DNA of 64,000 bases from CALVLD01 sp964467585 (GTDB taxonomy: Bacteria > Bacillota > Clostridia > Christensenellales > CAG-138): positions 19,810-83,809 of the forward strand of contig CAYXRF010000009.1 in assembly GCA_964467585.1 (NCBI GenBank), written 5' to 3'. This document shows, one piece after another, positions 17,814 to 26,233 of this stretch. How positions within the stretch are numbered: position 1 is the stretch's first letter; every line of letters begins with the position of its first letter. The position numbers and the translations under genes were made by a program. The notes beneath the pieces were generated by a model, which worked only from the letters and a program-made list of their open reading frames with translations, had not been told where the DNA came from and ran no database searches.

Positions 17814-18513
17814 CGCGTTCACCCTCCTTTACGGTTATGTCGTTATCCGCTTGCTTGCAGTCGTCCTTTCGACAAAAAGATGCAGACGGACAGCCTTCGC
17901 ACTCAAAGCTCTTTTTTGTGGGAGCCTTGCCCTTTGTGATATGATTAACAAGAGCGATAAGGCAGCCGAATACAAAGAAGCCTCCCGGCGCGGCGACAAG
18001 TATGGGGATTTTGAGATTCTGCAAAAAGCCGATCTCAATTCCCGCAAAGCTTGCGGAGCCTATTACCTCGCGCACGGTTGCCATAACCAGCAGAGCAAGC
18101 GTAAAGCCAATCCCCATGCCGACTCCGTCAAGCGCGGAGTCTATCACACAGTTGTCCTTTGCAAACATCTCCGCTCTGCCAAGTATAATGCAGTTGACGA
18201 CGATAAGCGCAAGATATACGCCGAGCATATCGTAAAGCTCGGGCAGATACGCCTCCATAAGCATCTGCACAACCGTAACAAAGCCTGCAATAACAACGAT
18301 ATAGCAGGGAATCCTGACCATGTCGGGTATCAGCTTTCTCAGTGCGGAGATAGCAATATTTGAGCAGACAAGAACCGCAGTTGCGGCAAGACCCATCGCA
18401 AGCGCCGATACCACACTCGTGCTTGTAGCCAATGTTGGGCAGGTTCCCAACACAAGCACCAACACGGGATTTTCACGGATTATCCCCTTGAGCAGTATGC
18501 CAAGCTTTTTCAT
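17800..18513 (-). CDS. rnfE: Rnf complex membrane subunit RnfE
   Basis: A 237-residue integral membrane paralogue of RnfA: IRENPVLVLVLGTCPTLA and LALIVVNCIILGRAEMFA carry the paired Cys. The C-terminus has an added Cys-rich tail (CEGCPSASFCRKDDC, about 205-219) that is not part of the core fold and could bind a cluster or metal; such tails occur in Clostridia RnfE. It is part of the ion pump, in the usual order after rnfG. Confidence 0.95.
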   Translation of the reverse strand: MKKLGILLKGIIRENPVLVLVLGTCPTLATSTSVVSALAMGLAATAVLVCSNIAISALRKLIPDMVRIPCYIVVIAGFVTVVQMLMEAYLPELYDMLGVYLALIVVNCIILGRAEMFAKDNCVIDSALDGVGMGIGFTLALLVMATVREVIGSASFAGIEIGFLQNLKIPILVAAPGGFFVFGCLIALVNHITKGKAPTKKSFECEGCPSASFCRKDDCKQADNDITVKEGERDGDA

Positions 18514-19043
18514 CTGCCGTCACTTCCTTTCGTTATAAGCTCAATCACACTGAAAGCGTCCTCTAACGCCTGCTTAAAAGCGTTTGACGAATAGGTCGCG
18601 CCGGCAAACGTGTCAACCTGAGCATATGTTTCGGCGTTGGTTCCCGAATATAGAGCGGGATATGTGGTTTTGCCAAAATCCTTTGATTCCATATAGCTTG
18701 TGATGACCGCGTTAACAATAACGCCGTCCTTTATGCCCACCGTTATCCCCATGTCGCCGCTGCTGTAAGCAGAGCGAACCGCAAGAACGACCGCATAGCT
18801 GCCGTCCGCTGCCCTATACACGGCGGTAATGCTGTCGGGCGCATCAACAGGGACTTCAACCTTGTCAAATTCGCCCGCATCGGGAAGCGCCTGCTCAAGC
18901 GAACGCTGTACCCGATCCTCGCGCACCTGCTTAACAACGGGTGCGGTAAAGTGGTTTGTCACCGCAAGCACGGCGGTTACTATAAGGCATATCGCCGTCA
19001 GTACAATGACGCTTTTTACCTTAACATCCATCTTCTTTTTCAT
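18510..19043 (-). CDS. rnfG: Rnf complex flavoprotein RnfG
   Basis: A 177-residue protein with an N-terminal membrane helix and an FMN-binding domain. The FMN attachment motif AGATYSS (Thr near 155) matches the [ST]GAT flavinylation site, to which ApbE would link FMN covalently; no apbE is in the window. The protein faces outwards and passes electrons between RnfC/D and RnfB. Its start overlaps rnfD by 4 bp. Confidence 0.94.
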   Translation of the reverse strand: MKKKMDVKVKSVIVLTAICLIVTAVLAVTNHFTAPVVKQVREDRVQRSLEQALPDAGEFDKVEVPVDAPDSITAVYRAADGSYAVVLAVRSAYSSGDMGITVGIKDGVIVNAVITSYMESKDFGKTTYPALYSGTNAETYAQVDTFAGATYSSNAFKQALEDAFSVIELITKGSDGR

Positions 19044-20017
19044 GCCTTGGCGCCCCCCAACGGTTTTTTCATCGTGAGCTTTTCAATATAGGGAGTGAGT
19101 ATATTCATTATCAATATTGAGAATGATACGCCCTCGGGATAGCTTGCGAACCGCCTGATAGCAACGGTCAGAAGTCCGCATCCAAGCCCAAACACCACCT
19201 TGCCCCACGAGGTTGTGGGGGTTGTAACATAGTCCGTTGCCATGAATATGGCGCCAAGCACCAAGCCGCCGCCCATAACCGCGTACGCGGCGTTGGCAAT
19301 ATTACCATATATTATCCATGAAAGCACAAACACAGTACCGATAAACACAACGGGAGTGTGCCATGTGATAACCTTGCGGATAAGCAGATATACGCCCCCG
19401 ATAAGCAGCGCGATTATGCAGGTTTCTCCCAATGCGCCGCTTCTGAAGCCAAGCAGCATATCCATGAGCTTAGGCAGAGTGCCGGATTGCCCGCCAAGCA
19501 CGGCGAGCGGTGTAGCGGAGGCGGCAGTATCCACCACGGCAGGTGTAAACAGAGTGGAAAGACCCGCATTTTGCGTTGTGACCGCCGTCATTGATTCAGT
19601 AAAGGCGATAAGCATCATCACCCTTGCGGTTATGGCGGGGTTGGCAAAGTTTTTGCCCAAGCCACCGAAAAGACACTTCACGGCAACAATCGCAAACGCG
19701 CTGCCCACAGCAGCCTGCCACAGCGGTATGCTTGCGGGCAGATTCATGGCAAGCAAAAGACCCGTCACTATGGCGGAAAGGTCGCCGATTGTATTTTTGC
19801 GCTTGCACGCAAGGTTGAATAGCCACTCGGACAATACGGCGGTTGCTATACACAACGTTATAACATAAAGAGAGCTTATGCCGAACAGAACAATGGAGGC
19901 AAGAGCGGCGGGACAAAGCGCAATTATCACATCCGTCATAATGCCCTTTGTGGTGTTGCCCGACCTGATGTGCGGCGAAACCGATACTATAAGCTTTTTT
20001 TGCTGCGGCTGTTCCAT
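19040..20017 (-). CDS. rnfD: Rnf complex flavoprotein subunit RnfD
   Basis: A 325-residue membrane protein with about nine helices. ASATPLA (Thr 169) is the covalent FMN site, in place of the more usual SGAT. GLGKNFANPAITARV and TDYVTTPTTSWGK are family hallmarks. The ATG overlaps the rnfC stop by one base. It forms the ion-translocating core with RnfA and RnfE. Confidence 0.95.
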   Translation of the reverse strand: MEQPQQKKLIVSVSPHIRSGNTTKGIMTDVIIALCPAALASIVLFGISSLYVITLCIATAVLSEWLFNLACKRKNTIGDLSAIVTGLLLAMNLPASIPLWQAAVGSAFAIVAVKCLFGGLGKNFANPAITARVMMLIAFTESMTAVTTQNAGLSTLFTPAVVDTAASATPLAVLGGQSGTLPKLMDMLLGFRSGALGETCIIALLIGGVYLLIRKVITWHTPVVFIGTVFVLSWIIYGNIANAAYAVMGGGLVLGAIFMATDYVTTPTTSWGKVVFGLGCGLLTVAIRRFASYPEGVSFSILIMNILTPYIEKLTMKKPLGGAKA

Positions 20018-21339
20018 TACTTCTGTCCCTCCTTATTTTGCTGCTGATGGGCGCGAAGCTCCGCCTTGGCAAGCTTATGTCTCTGAACGATAAGCTGATG
20101 AGCGGGACAAACAAATGAGCAGGCGCCGCATTCCATGCAGAGGTTAACCTTAAGCTTTTCAAGTCCGCTGAAGTCGTTCTGTGAAAACGCTTTTGCTATC
20201 GCTGGAGGGTTAAGACGCATAGGACAGTGGTTAACGCAGTTTCCGCAGCGTATGCAGGGCGTTTCGTCAGGAACCTCGGCGTCAAATTCGTCAAAAGCAA
20301 GTATGGCGTTTGTGTTTTTAAGTATGGGTACGTCAAGATTGGGAACAGCAGTGCCCATCATCGGACCTCCGTAAAGAGCCTTCATAGGCTCCGAGGCGAA
20401 GCCGCCGCAAAAATTAAACACATCGTTAAAGGATGTGCCTATGGGGACTGTTACGTTCATCGGCGTTTTAACGGCGGAACCATCCACCGTGACAACCTTT
20501 TCAACAAGCGGCATACCCGTTTCAAGGTAGCTTTCAATCGCCGCAAGCGTTGTGACGTTGATTATCACAACTCCCGCGTCAAGCGGCAGCTTACCCTCGG
20601 GCACAATCCTGCCCGTTGTGTTGTAGATCAGCACTTTTTCACCGCCCTGCGGATACATTGAAGGCAGAACCTGAATCTTGACGAGAGAATCGTTTGCAAA
20701 CGCCTTCTTCAAGGCGGCGACGGCTGTGGGCTTGTTTTTTTCAATGCCGAATATAACCTGCTTTGGCGCAAGATAACGCTTCATAACGTCAACACCGCGG
20801 ACAAGCAGGTCAAGCTTGTCGAGTATCGTTCTGGTGTCGCTTGTAATGTAAGGCTCGCACTCTGCAGCGTTAATCAAAAAGTATTCAGCCTTTTCAATAT
20901 CCTTTATTGCAAGCTTAACAGACGTTGGAAAGCCCGCTCCGCCCAAACCTACTATACCGCTGTCGCGCACAGCCTGAGCCAAGTCCTCAAGCGAGTTGAC
21001 CGAGGGAGGCGTAAGCCCCTCATATCGACGCATTTCTCCGTCGGATTGGATAAACACGGCGGGTGCGCTTCTGCCGTTGCTGAGGACTATATCCTCAACC
21101 TTTTTGACCGTACCCGACACCGAAGCGTGAACGGGCGCGGATACAAACCCACCGGATTCCGCTATCAGCTGACCTACCGCAACATTGTCGCCTATCTTAA
21201 CAACAGGCTTTGCGGGCGCGCCGATGTGCATTACCATAGGAATAACGACCATATCGGGCGGAGGCATTTGCACAGGCTTCATACCCGCAGTATTCTTCCT
21301 GTGCGGCACACGCACGCCCGACAATCCGAATAATGACAT
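20017..21339 (-). CDS. rnfC: Rnf complex NADH-binding subunit RnfC
   Basis: A 440-residue protein: an N-terminal barrel-sandwich (IGAPAKPVVKIGDNVAVGQLI), an NADH/FMN-binding Rossmann-like domain (GIVGLGGAGFPTSVKL, then NAAECEPYITSD) and two ferredoxin motifs (CIRCGNCVNHCPMRL, CMECGACSFVCP). The ATG at 21339 has AGGGGG six bases upstream; the longer frame from 21426 adds 29 residues with no ribosome site. It starts the rnf operon, 130 bp downstream of its promoter. Confidence 0.95.
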   Translation of the reverse strand: MSLFGLSGVRVPHRKNTAGMKPVQMPPPDMVVIPMVMHIGAPAKPVVKIGDNVAVGQLIAESGGFVSAPVHASVSGTVKKVEDIVLSNGRSAPAVFIQSDGEMRRYEGLTPPSVNSLEDLAQAVRDSGIVGLGGAGFPTSVKLAIKDIEKAEYFLINAAECEPYITSDTRTILDKLDLLVRGVDVMKRYLAPKQVIFGIEKNKPTAVAALKKAFANDSLVKIQVLPSMYPQGGEKVLIYNTTGRIVPEGKLPLDAGVVIINVTTLAAIESYLETGMPLVEKVVTVDGSAVKTPMNVTVPIGTSFNDVFNFCGGFASEPMKALYGGPMMGTAVPNLDVPILKNTNAILAFDEFDAEVPDETPCIRCGNCVNHCPMRLNPPAIAKAFSQNDFSGLEKLKVNLCMECGACSFVCPAHQLIVQRHKLAKAELRAHQQQNKEGQK

Positions 21340-21465
21340 ATTAAACCCCCTGACTGTTTCAAATATGAAAGGGAGCACATCTCCCTTATGGATGCGGAAT
21401 TCTCGGACGAGTTGACCCTTAAGCACAAAACCGTGGATAAATTGCCCCCCAAACTCCCAATATAA

Positions 21466-21494
21466 AGTATATCACTACGTATGAATGGTGTCAA
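21466..21494 (-). promoter_or_regulatory. rnf operon promoter
   Basis: TTGACA (21489-21494) and TATACT (21466-21471) on the minus strand, 17 bp spacer. The leader of about 120 bases contains a small hairpin (21369-21375 with 21381-21387) just before rnfC. Confidence 0.8.
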
Positions 21495-21562
21495 TCGGGC
21501 GGCAACGATTAAGCGTCACATTATTTTAACGATCCAATGCGTCCTTTGCCTCAAATTAACCC

Positions 21563-21591
21563 TTGTGACATCCGTCAACATATGGTAGAAT
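21563..21591 (+). promoter_or_regulatory. ireB operon promoter
   Basis: TTGTGA (21563-21568), 17 bp, TAGAAT (21586-21591). Confidence 0.65.
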
Positions 21592-21621
21592 ATAGTGAAC
21601 GATTATGTATGGAGGCTTGCT

Positions 21622-21888
21622 ATGAGCGGTTCAATGGATACGATCAAGTTCAAAATGCCAAAGGATAAGCAAACCGCGCATGAGGTTCTTATGCAGGCAT
21701 ATTCCTCAATGCGTGAAAAGGGCTACGACCCTGTCAATCAGATAGTCGGATATCTGCTTTCGGGCGACCCGACATACATCACAAGCTATAACAATGCACG
21801 CTATCTTATCAGCACGCTTGAGCGTGATGAGCTGATTGAGGAGCTTGTGCGCAGCTATATTGAGGTCAACGGTGACGGTACAGACTGA
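21622..21888 (+). CDS. ireB: IreB family regulatory phosphoprotein (UPF0297)
   Basis: An 88-residue protein with the family text TIKFKMPKDK near the N-terminus, GYDPVNQIVGYLLSGDPTYI and NNARYLISTLERDELIEELVR. In Enterococcus, IreB is a substrate of the Ser/Thr kinase IreK and regulates cell-envelope stress resistance. GGAGG lies seven bases before the ATG at 21622. It usually precedes ruvX and a DUF1292 gene; here an aldo/keto reductase lies between. Confidence 0.93.
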   Translation: MSGSMDTIKFKMPKDKQTAHEVLMQAYSSMREKGYDPVNQIVGYLLSGDPTYITSYNNARYLISTLERDELIEELVRSYIEVNGDGTD

Positions 21889-22832
21889 TGGAGCTTTCTT
21901 TCCTTGGAAATACGGGTATCCGCGTTTCCAAGCTGTGCTTCGGCACGCTCACAATGGGTCCGTTTCAAAGGGCTCTCACACCGGCTCAAGGCGCTTCCCT
22001 TTTTGAAAGAGCATTTGAGCATGGCGTAAATTTTGTTGATACGGCTGAAATATACGGGACCTATCCCCATGTGCGGGAGGCGCTGCGTATAAAACCGGAT
22101 ACGGTAGTTTGCACCAAAAGCTATTCCTACGACCTTGCCACCGCCGAGGATTCGTTTGGCAAAGCCGTGTCGGGCATAGGGCGTGAGTATATCGACGTGT
22201 ACCTTCTGCATGAGCAGGAGAGTGGGCACACCATACGCGGTCATATGGAAGCGCTTGAGTTTTTTCTGCGGATGCAGCAGCGCGGCTATATAGGCGCGGT
22301 GGGGCTTTCCACCCATTACATAGCCTGTGTTAAGGCAACGCTGCACTATCCGGAAATTCAGGTGGTGTTCCCGCTGATAAACAAAATGGGCGTTGGCATA
22401 GCGGATGGTTCAGCGGATGAAATGCTAAGTGCAATTCGAGACGCACGCGGCATGGGCAAGGGGATTATCGCTATGAAGCCTCTCGGAGGAGGTCATCTGA
22501 TTTCCCAAAGAGAGGAATCGCTCGATTACGTTCTGGGACTTGACTGCGTGGACACAATAGCAATCGGTATGCAGAGCATTGACGAGATTGACTACAACTG
22601 CGCAAGGTTTTCAGGGCAGCATCCTGACGCCGCGATTGCCGAAAGGCTTGGGCATGTCAAACGTCAGCTTTTGATACAGGACTGGTGTCAGGGCTGCGGC
22701 AAATGTGTTTTGGCGTGTCATAACCATGCCATACACATGGAGAATGGGGTTGCCGTGTGCGACCACTCAAAATGTGCGCTGTGCGGATACTGCGCAAGGG
22801 CGTGTCCGCAGTTCAACATAAAGGTGATTTAG
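21888..22832 (+). CDS. aldo/keto reductase with C-terminal 4Fe-4S ferredoxin domain
   Basis: A 314-residue protein: an AKR barrel (GNTGIRVSKLCFGTLTMG, DTAEIYGTY with the catalytic Tyr, CTKS with the Lys, RGYIGAVGLSTH) followed by two ferredoxin motifs at about 265-310 (CQGCGKCVLAC and CALCGYCARACP). The ATG overlaps the ireB stop (TGATG), so it is translationally coupled. This AKR-ferredoxin fusion is common in anaerobes; the substrate is unknown. Its insertion between ireB and ruvX is uncommon. Confidence 0.9.
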   Translation: MELSFLGNTGIRVSKLCFGTLTMGPFQRALTPAQGASLFERAFEHGVNFVDTAEIYGTYPHVREALRIKPDTVVCTKSYSYDLATAEDSFGKAVSGIGREYIDVYLLHEQESGHTIRGHMEALEFFLRMQQRGYIGAVGLSTHYIACVKATLHYPEIQVVFPLINKMGVGIADGSADEMLSAIRDARGMGKGIIAMKPLGGGHLISQREESLDYVLGLDCVDTIAIGMQSIDEIDYNCARFSGQHPDAAIAERLGHVKRQLLIQDWCQGCGKCVLACHNHAIHMENGVAVCDHSKCALCGYCARACPQFNIKVI

Positions 22833-22986
22833 CGGCATTTGCTCAGGCGCAAGTCCACCGCAAGACGTCCTTATCCGCTTGAATACGCAGGCGAAGTGCG
22901 CGGCTGCATGATTGGCAATATCCCGATATGCGCAGGCGCACCGCGCATCACAATAAAATATACCTGTTGGTTAAATTGGAGGACTG

Positions 22987-23412
22987 ATGTACAGATACTT
23001 TGCAGTTGACGTTGGCGACAAACGGATAGGGCTGGCGGTAACAGACGCTCTCGGTATGACGGCGCAGGGGATTGAAACCTATAATCGTACCGAAAGTGAA
23101 AAGAAGGATGCAGAATATGTCCGCCTTGCCGCCGCAAAGTACGCGCCTTGCCGAATTGTATTTGGTTTGCCGCGCAATATGGACGGCAGCTATGGACCGC
23201 AGTGCGATAAGGTCAAGGCATTCGCCGAAAGGGTCATTAAGGGCTGGAACGGCGAGCACGACTTTTATGATGAAAGACTTTCTACAATGGCGGCGGAGAG
23301 GTTTCTTTACGAAGCGGAGCTTAAATGGCAAAAGCGCCGCAAGGTTGTTGACAAGATCGCCGCACAGGTGATACTTGAGGGATACATGACGCTGCATCCC
23401 ATCAAGCCTTGA
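22987..23412 (+). CDS. ruvX: Holliday junction resolvase RuvX / YqgF
   Basis: A 141-residue RNase H-fold nuclease: FAVDVGDKRIGLAVTD (metal-binding Asp), IVFGLPRNMDGS and DERLSTMAAER are the family hallmarks. It is linked to 16S rRNA 5' processing and Holliday junction resolution. GGAGG precedes the ATG. It sits in the conserved ireB-ruvX-DUF1292 neighbourhood. Confidence 0.94.
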   Translation: MYRYFAVDVGDKRIGLAVTDALGMTAQGIETYNRTESEKKDAEYVRLAAAKYAPCRIVFGLPRNMDGSYGPQCDKVKAFAERVIKGWNGEHDFYDERLSTMAAERFLYEAELKWQKRRKVVDKIAAQVILEGYMTLHPIKP

Positions 23413-23440
23413 ACAACATAATTTTATAGGGAGGACAGCA

Positions 23441-23866
23441 ATGGATATTACCACCAATCAAGACGACGGGGTTGTCGAAATCACGCTTGTGGGCGACGAT
23501 GGCTCTGAAGAAACATTCGAGCACGTTCTCACATTTATGTACGATAACGAGCGATATATGGCGCTTATACCATCAGGGCTTGCCAATGAGGATGAAGCGG
23601 AGCTTATCTTCATGCACATTGAGCCGCGCAAGCTTGACGGTGAGGACGCATACGCGGTAGTCGATAACGAGGTTCTGCAGGAGGAGCTTTTTCAGGTGTT
23701 TTGCGATCTTATTGACGAGATGGAGAGCGACTCGGACGCCGAGGAGAACGAGATTTCCATTTCCGATGATATCGAAGCGGAAGAACCCTTCACGGACGAC
23801 GACGCGGACGATGAAGACGACGCGGACAAAAACGTTCACAACGGCAACGAGACGAGGGGCGAATAA
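23441..23866 (+). CDS. DUF1292 domain-containing protein
   Basis: A 141-residue acidic protein: residues 18-90 match DUF1292 (VTLVGDDGSEETFEHVLTF-like, then EAELIFMHIEP and ELFQVFCDLIDEME), followed by an Asp/Glu-rich tail. Its function is unknown, though it is almost always next to ruvX in Firmicutes. GGAGG precedes the ATG. Confidence 0.9.
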   Translation: MDITTNQDDGVVEITLVGDDGSEETFEHVLTFMYDNERYMALIPSGLANEDEAELIFMHIEPRKLDGEDAYAVVDNEVLQEELFQVFCDLIDEMESDSDAEENEISISDDIEAEEPFTDDDADDEDDADKNVHNGNETRGE

Positions 23867-23889
23867 TCGCAGCTGTATCACACATAAAT

Positions 23890-23930
23890 AAATCACCTTC
23901 GCGGGATACTGTCCTCGGAGGTGATTTTTT
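23890..23930 (+). terminator. terminator of the ireB-DUF1292 operon overlapping a downstream ribosome site
   Basis: The stem AAATCACCT (23890-23898) pairs with AGGTGATTT (23919-23927), extended by three pairs inwards, followed by T residues. The GGAGGTGA of the next small gene is on the 3' arm. Confidence 0.72.
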
Positions 23931-24112
23931 TGAAAAAGCATGATTCAAGACCTGTGCGCGATGAGGCGAAATATGAAGAACCGGCGGGCAGCGCGGCGTC
24001 CGCAAACGAATGCACGGGGCTGATGTCCGCTCCCGCGGCGGACGATTATGAATGGGACTCCTACTGCGATGTGTACGACGTTTCGCCAAGCAGTCCGCCT
24101 AAAGCAAAATAA
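23930..24112 (+). CDS. conserved small CTGL-motif protein
   Basis: A 60-residue protein from a TTG at 23930, with GGAGGTGA upstream inside the terminator stem; a GTG at 23921 is too close to that site. The text ECTGLMSAPA near the middle and WDSYCDVYDVSP near the end match small proteins I recall from Clostridia with CTGLIP and SYEELYPYLP motifs. It is uncharacterised. The conserved Cys and acidic residues could bind metal, but this is speculation. Confidence 0.6.
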   Translation: MKKHDSRPVRDEAKYEEPAGSAASANECTGLMSAPAADDYEWDSYCDVYDVSPSSPPKAK

Positions 24113-24132
24113 ATGTAAATTATGTGTTACAT

Positions 24133-24174
24133 ATCCCGTTTTCGCTTTGAAAACGGGATGCTTTGTGGTACAAT
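24133..24174 (+). promoter_or_regulatory. hairpin and promoter upstream of the small leader ORF and PQQ protein
   Basis: ATCCCGTTTTC (24133-24143) pairs with GAAAACGGGAT (24149-24159), a terminator-like stem. TTGAAA (24147-24152), 16 bp, TACAAT (24169-24174) forms a promoter whose -35 lies in the hairpin. Confidence 0.55.
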
Positions 24175-24198
24175 AAACACCTACAAAGCGAAAGGACT

Positions 24199-24342
24199 AT
24201 GTATTCGGCGCGCCTCCACATAAAAATATGCGGATTGGCGGCAAAACGCACGGCAGCGCGGAGACGTATCACGCGCAGGCAATATGTGCGTTGGGCACGG
24301 TGGACGTCGAGTTACACACCGCATGAAAAGGAAGTACTATAA
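24199..24342 (+). CDS. candidate 47-aa basic leader peptide
   Basis: The ORF starts with ATG 24199 behind AAAGGA and ends at 24342, overlapping the first 20 bases of the PQQ protein gene in another frame. The peptide is Arg-rich (TAARRRITRRQ, then RWARWTS). The downstream gene lacks its own ribosome site, so translation of this ORF could deliver ribosomes to it. No homologue is known to me; it may alternatively be an accident of a long leader. Confidence 0.42.
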   Translation: MYSARLHIKICGLAAKRTAARRRITRRQYVRWARWTSSYTPHEKEVL

Positions 24343-26221
24343 GGTTCATCATTATGATTATGCAAGACCTATGCGCAGAGTGAAGCATCACGACATTCCT
24401 TGGGCGCAGCTTCTGATGATAGGTCTTGTTGTCATTTTGCTTGGAGTCGGTGTATTTGCAATTGTAAAATGGGCAAATGCCGACAAGCCAAAAACAAATG
24501 TTGATACCCAAAGCGGTGATGTTCAAACGCCGTCTCCCGTTTCAAGCGGGGATATAAGCGCGCCGACGGCAGTCCCCGCCCAAACGGTCGCGCCAACGCT
24601 TTCTCCCGAGCTTTCCGTCAACCCGATAAGCGGCATATCCGCTGCCGACTTTGGCTTTTCAACAAAAATTATGTACGATGGCGCGGAGGTTTCGTCTTGG
24701 CAAAGCAATGTGGATATGAGCTTTGGCAGCGGGCATACATATGCCGCGGTGGCGGGCATTTTAACGTTTGCGGGCAACAATTACCGAAGCGGCTCGTCCT
24801 ATGGCAATCCGTTGGTTGAAAACGAGGCGCTTACACAGATATGGAAAGCTTCCGTCGGCAGTCTCTCAATGAGCGGTTACGGCGGCACAGGGACGGGCTG
24901 GACAGGTCAGCCGATAATTGTCAAGTGGTCGGCTGAGGTTCGCGCAACGCTTGGCGTGTTTGAACAATTCAAAACCGATGATGGATTTGTGGAGGTAATT
25001 TACCCCACGATGGATGGCAATATTTACTTTTTTGACCTTGAATCGGGCGAACGCTCACGCAATCCAATCAACATAGGCGTAATAACAAAGGGCACGGCTG
25101 CATTGGATCCCCGAGGGTATCCTATGCTGTACACAGGTCAGGGCATAACAAGCACAAGCGCGGACGGTATGTATTCGGGCACATGGGTTCGTGCTGTCAA
25201 TCTTATCACTAACAAGGTTGATTACAGCTTTGGCGGCAAAGACCCGTTTTCTCCGCGCCAGTGGCAGGCGTATGACAGCAGTCCGCTTATCTGTGCCGAC
25301 GCCGACACCCTTATAATGCCGGGCGAAAACGGCGTGATCTATTTTGTCAAGCTCAATTCGGTATTTAATGCGGAAACAGGCAGCATGACGATAGAACCGA
25401 GTCCGCTTCTTAAATACAAATATATGGCTTCAAGCGGCTATTCACCGACAGACGAGGAGGGCTATTCGTGGTACGGGTTTGAATCAAGCGCGGCGTGCTG
25501 GAGCCACTACCTGTTCATCACCGATAACGGCGGTCATCTGCAATGCATAGATATGAACACGCTGGAGCTGAAATATGTGCTGGATACAACGGATGATTCG
25601 GATGTTTCAATTGTGATAGAGGAGGACTACACAGACGGAAAAGTCTACCTTTACACAGCAAATGAGGTTGACAAGCAGCGGCTTAACGCGGACGGCACCG
25701 GCACAAGCTATCACCGAAAGTTTAATGCACTCACGGGCGAATTGGTGTGGGAGAATCCCGTCACAGCGTATGTTGGCGGAAGCTCGTCAAACGGAGGCAC
25801 GCTTGCAACGCCTCATGTCGGGACGGGGGAGATAAGCAACCTTGTGATTTACTCCATGACGCTTGCAAAGGTTACATACACCAACGCGCAGGGCAACGAG
25901 GTCACGGAGGGCGGCGGGCTGATGATAGCCTATGATAAGCATACCGGCGAGGAGGTTTGGCGGTATGTTCAGGAATTTGGATATTGGAGCAGCCCTGTCG
26001 TGGTCTATTCCGCAAGCGGGAAGGCATATATCGTTCAATGTGACAGGGACGGGGTTGTAACATTGCACAATGCAGCGGACGGAACGGCAATAACCACGTT
26101 GGATATAGGCAGCCGCATTGAAAGCACGCCGGCAATATTCAACGGCATAATTGTCGTCGGCACTAGGGGTGCGGGCGGCAGAGGGCGTGCGGCGGGCATA
26201 TTCGGCATTCGGCTTGACTGA
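24323..26221 (+). CDS. membrane-anchored PQQ-like β-propeller protein
   Basis: A 632-residue protein: a basic cytoplasmic head, one membrane helix (about 27-50, LLMIGLVVILLGVGVFAIV), a Pro/Ser/Thr-rich linker and a long extracellular domain of propeller blades (YPTMDGNIYFFDLESGE, GENGVIYFVKLN, TDNGGHLQCIDMN, YDKHTGEEVWRY, CDRDGVVTLHNAADGT). PQQ-like blades suggest a binding or scaffold role, not a dehydrogenase; a cofactor site is not evident. It could start at 24284 (GTG), but neither start has a strong ribosome site. A DUF2812 gene follows 12 bp later. Confidence 0.78.
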   Translation: MKRKYYKVHHYDYARPMRRVKHHDIPWAQLLMIGLVVILLGVGVFAIVKWANADKPKTNVDTQSGDVQTPSPVSSGDISAPTAVPAQTVAPTLSPELSVNPISGISAADFGFSTKIMYDGAEVSSWQSNVDMSFGSGHTYAAVAGILTFAGNNYRSGSSYGNPLVENEALTQIWKASVGSLSMSGYGGTGTGWTGQPIIVKWSAEVRATLGVFEQFKTDDGFVEVIYPTMDGNIYFFDLESGERSRNPINIGVITKGTAALDPRGYPMLYTGQGITSTSADGMYSGTWVRAVNLITNKVDYSFGGKDPFSPRQWQAYDSSPLICADADTLIMPGENGVIYFVKLNSVFNAETGSMTIEPSPLLKYKYMASSGYSPTDEEGYSWYGFESSAACWSHYLFITDNGGHLQCIDMNTLELKYVLDTTDDSDVSIVIEEDYTDGKVYLYTANEVDKQRLNADGTGTSYHRKFNALTGELVWENPVTAYVGGSSSNGGTLATPHVGTGEISNLVIYSMTLAKVTYTNAQGNEVTEGGGLMIAYDKHTGEEVWRYVQEFGYWSSPVVVYSASGKAYIVQCDRDGVVTLHNAADGTAITTLDIGSRIESTPAIFNGIIVVGTRGAGGRGRAAGIFGIRLD

Positions 26222-26233
26222 TAAGGAGAGACA

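Noticed and set aside
16615..18363. two plus-strand ORFs of 212 and 201 codons opposite rnfB and rnfE
   Set aside because: Both are shadows of rnf genes with full conserved motifs on the other strand.
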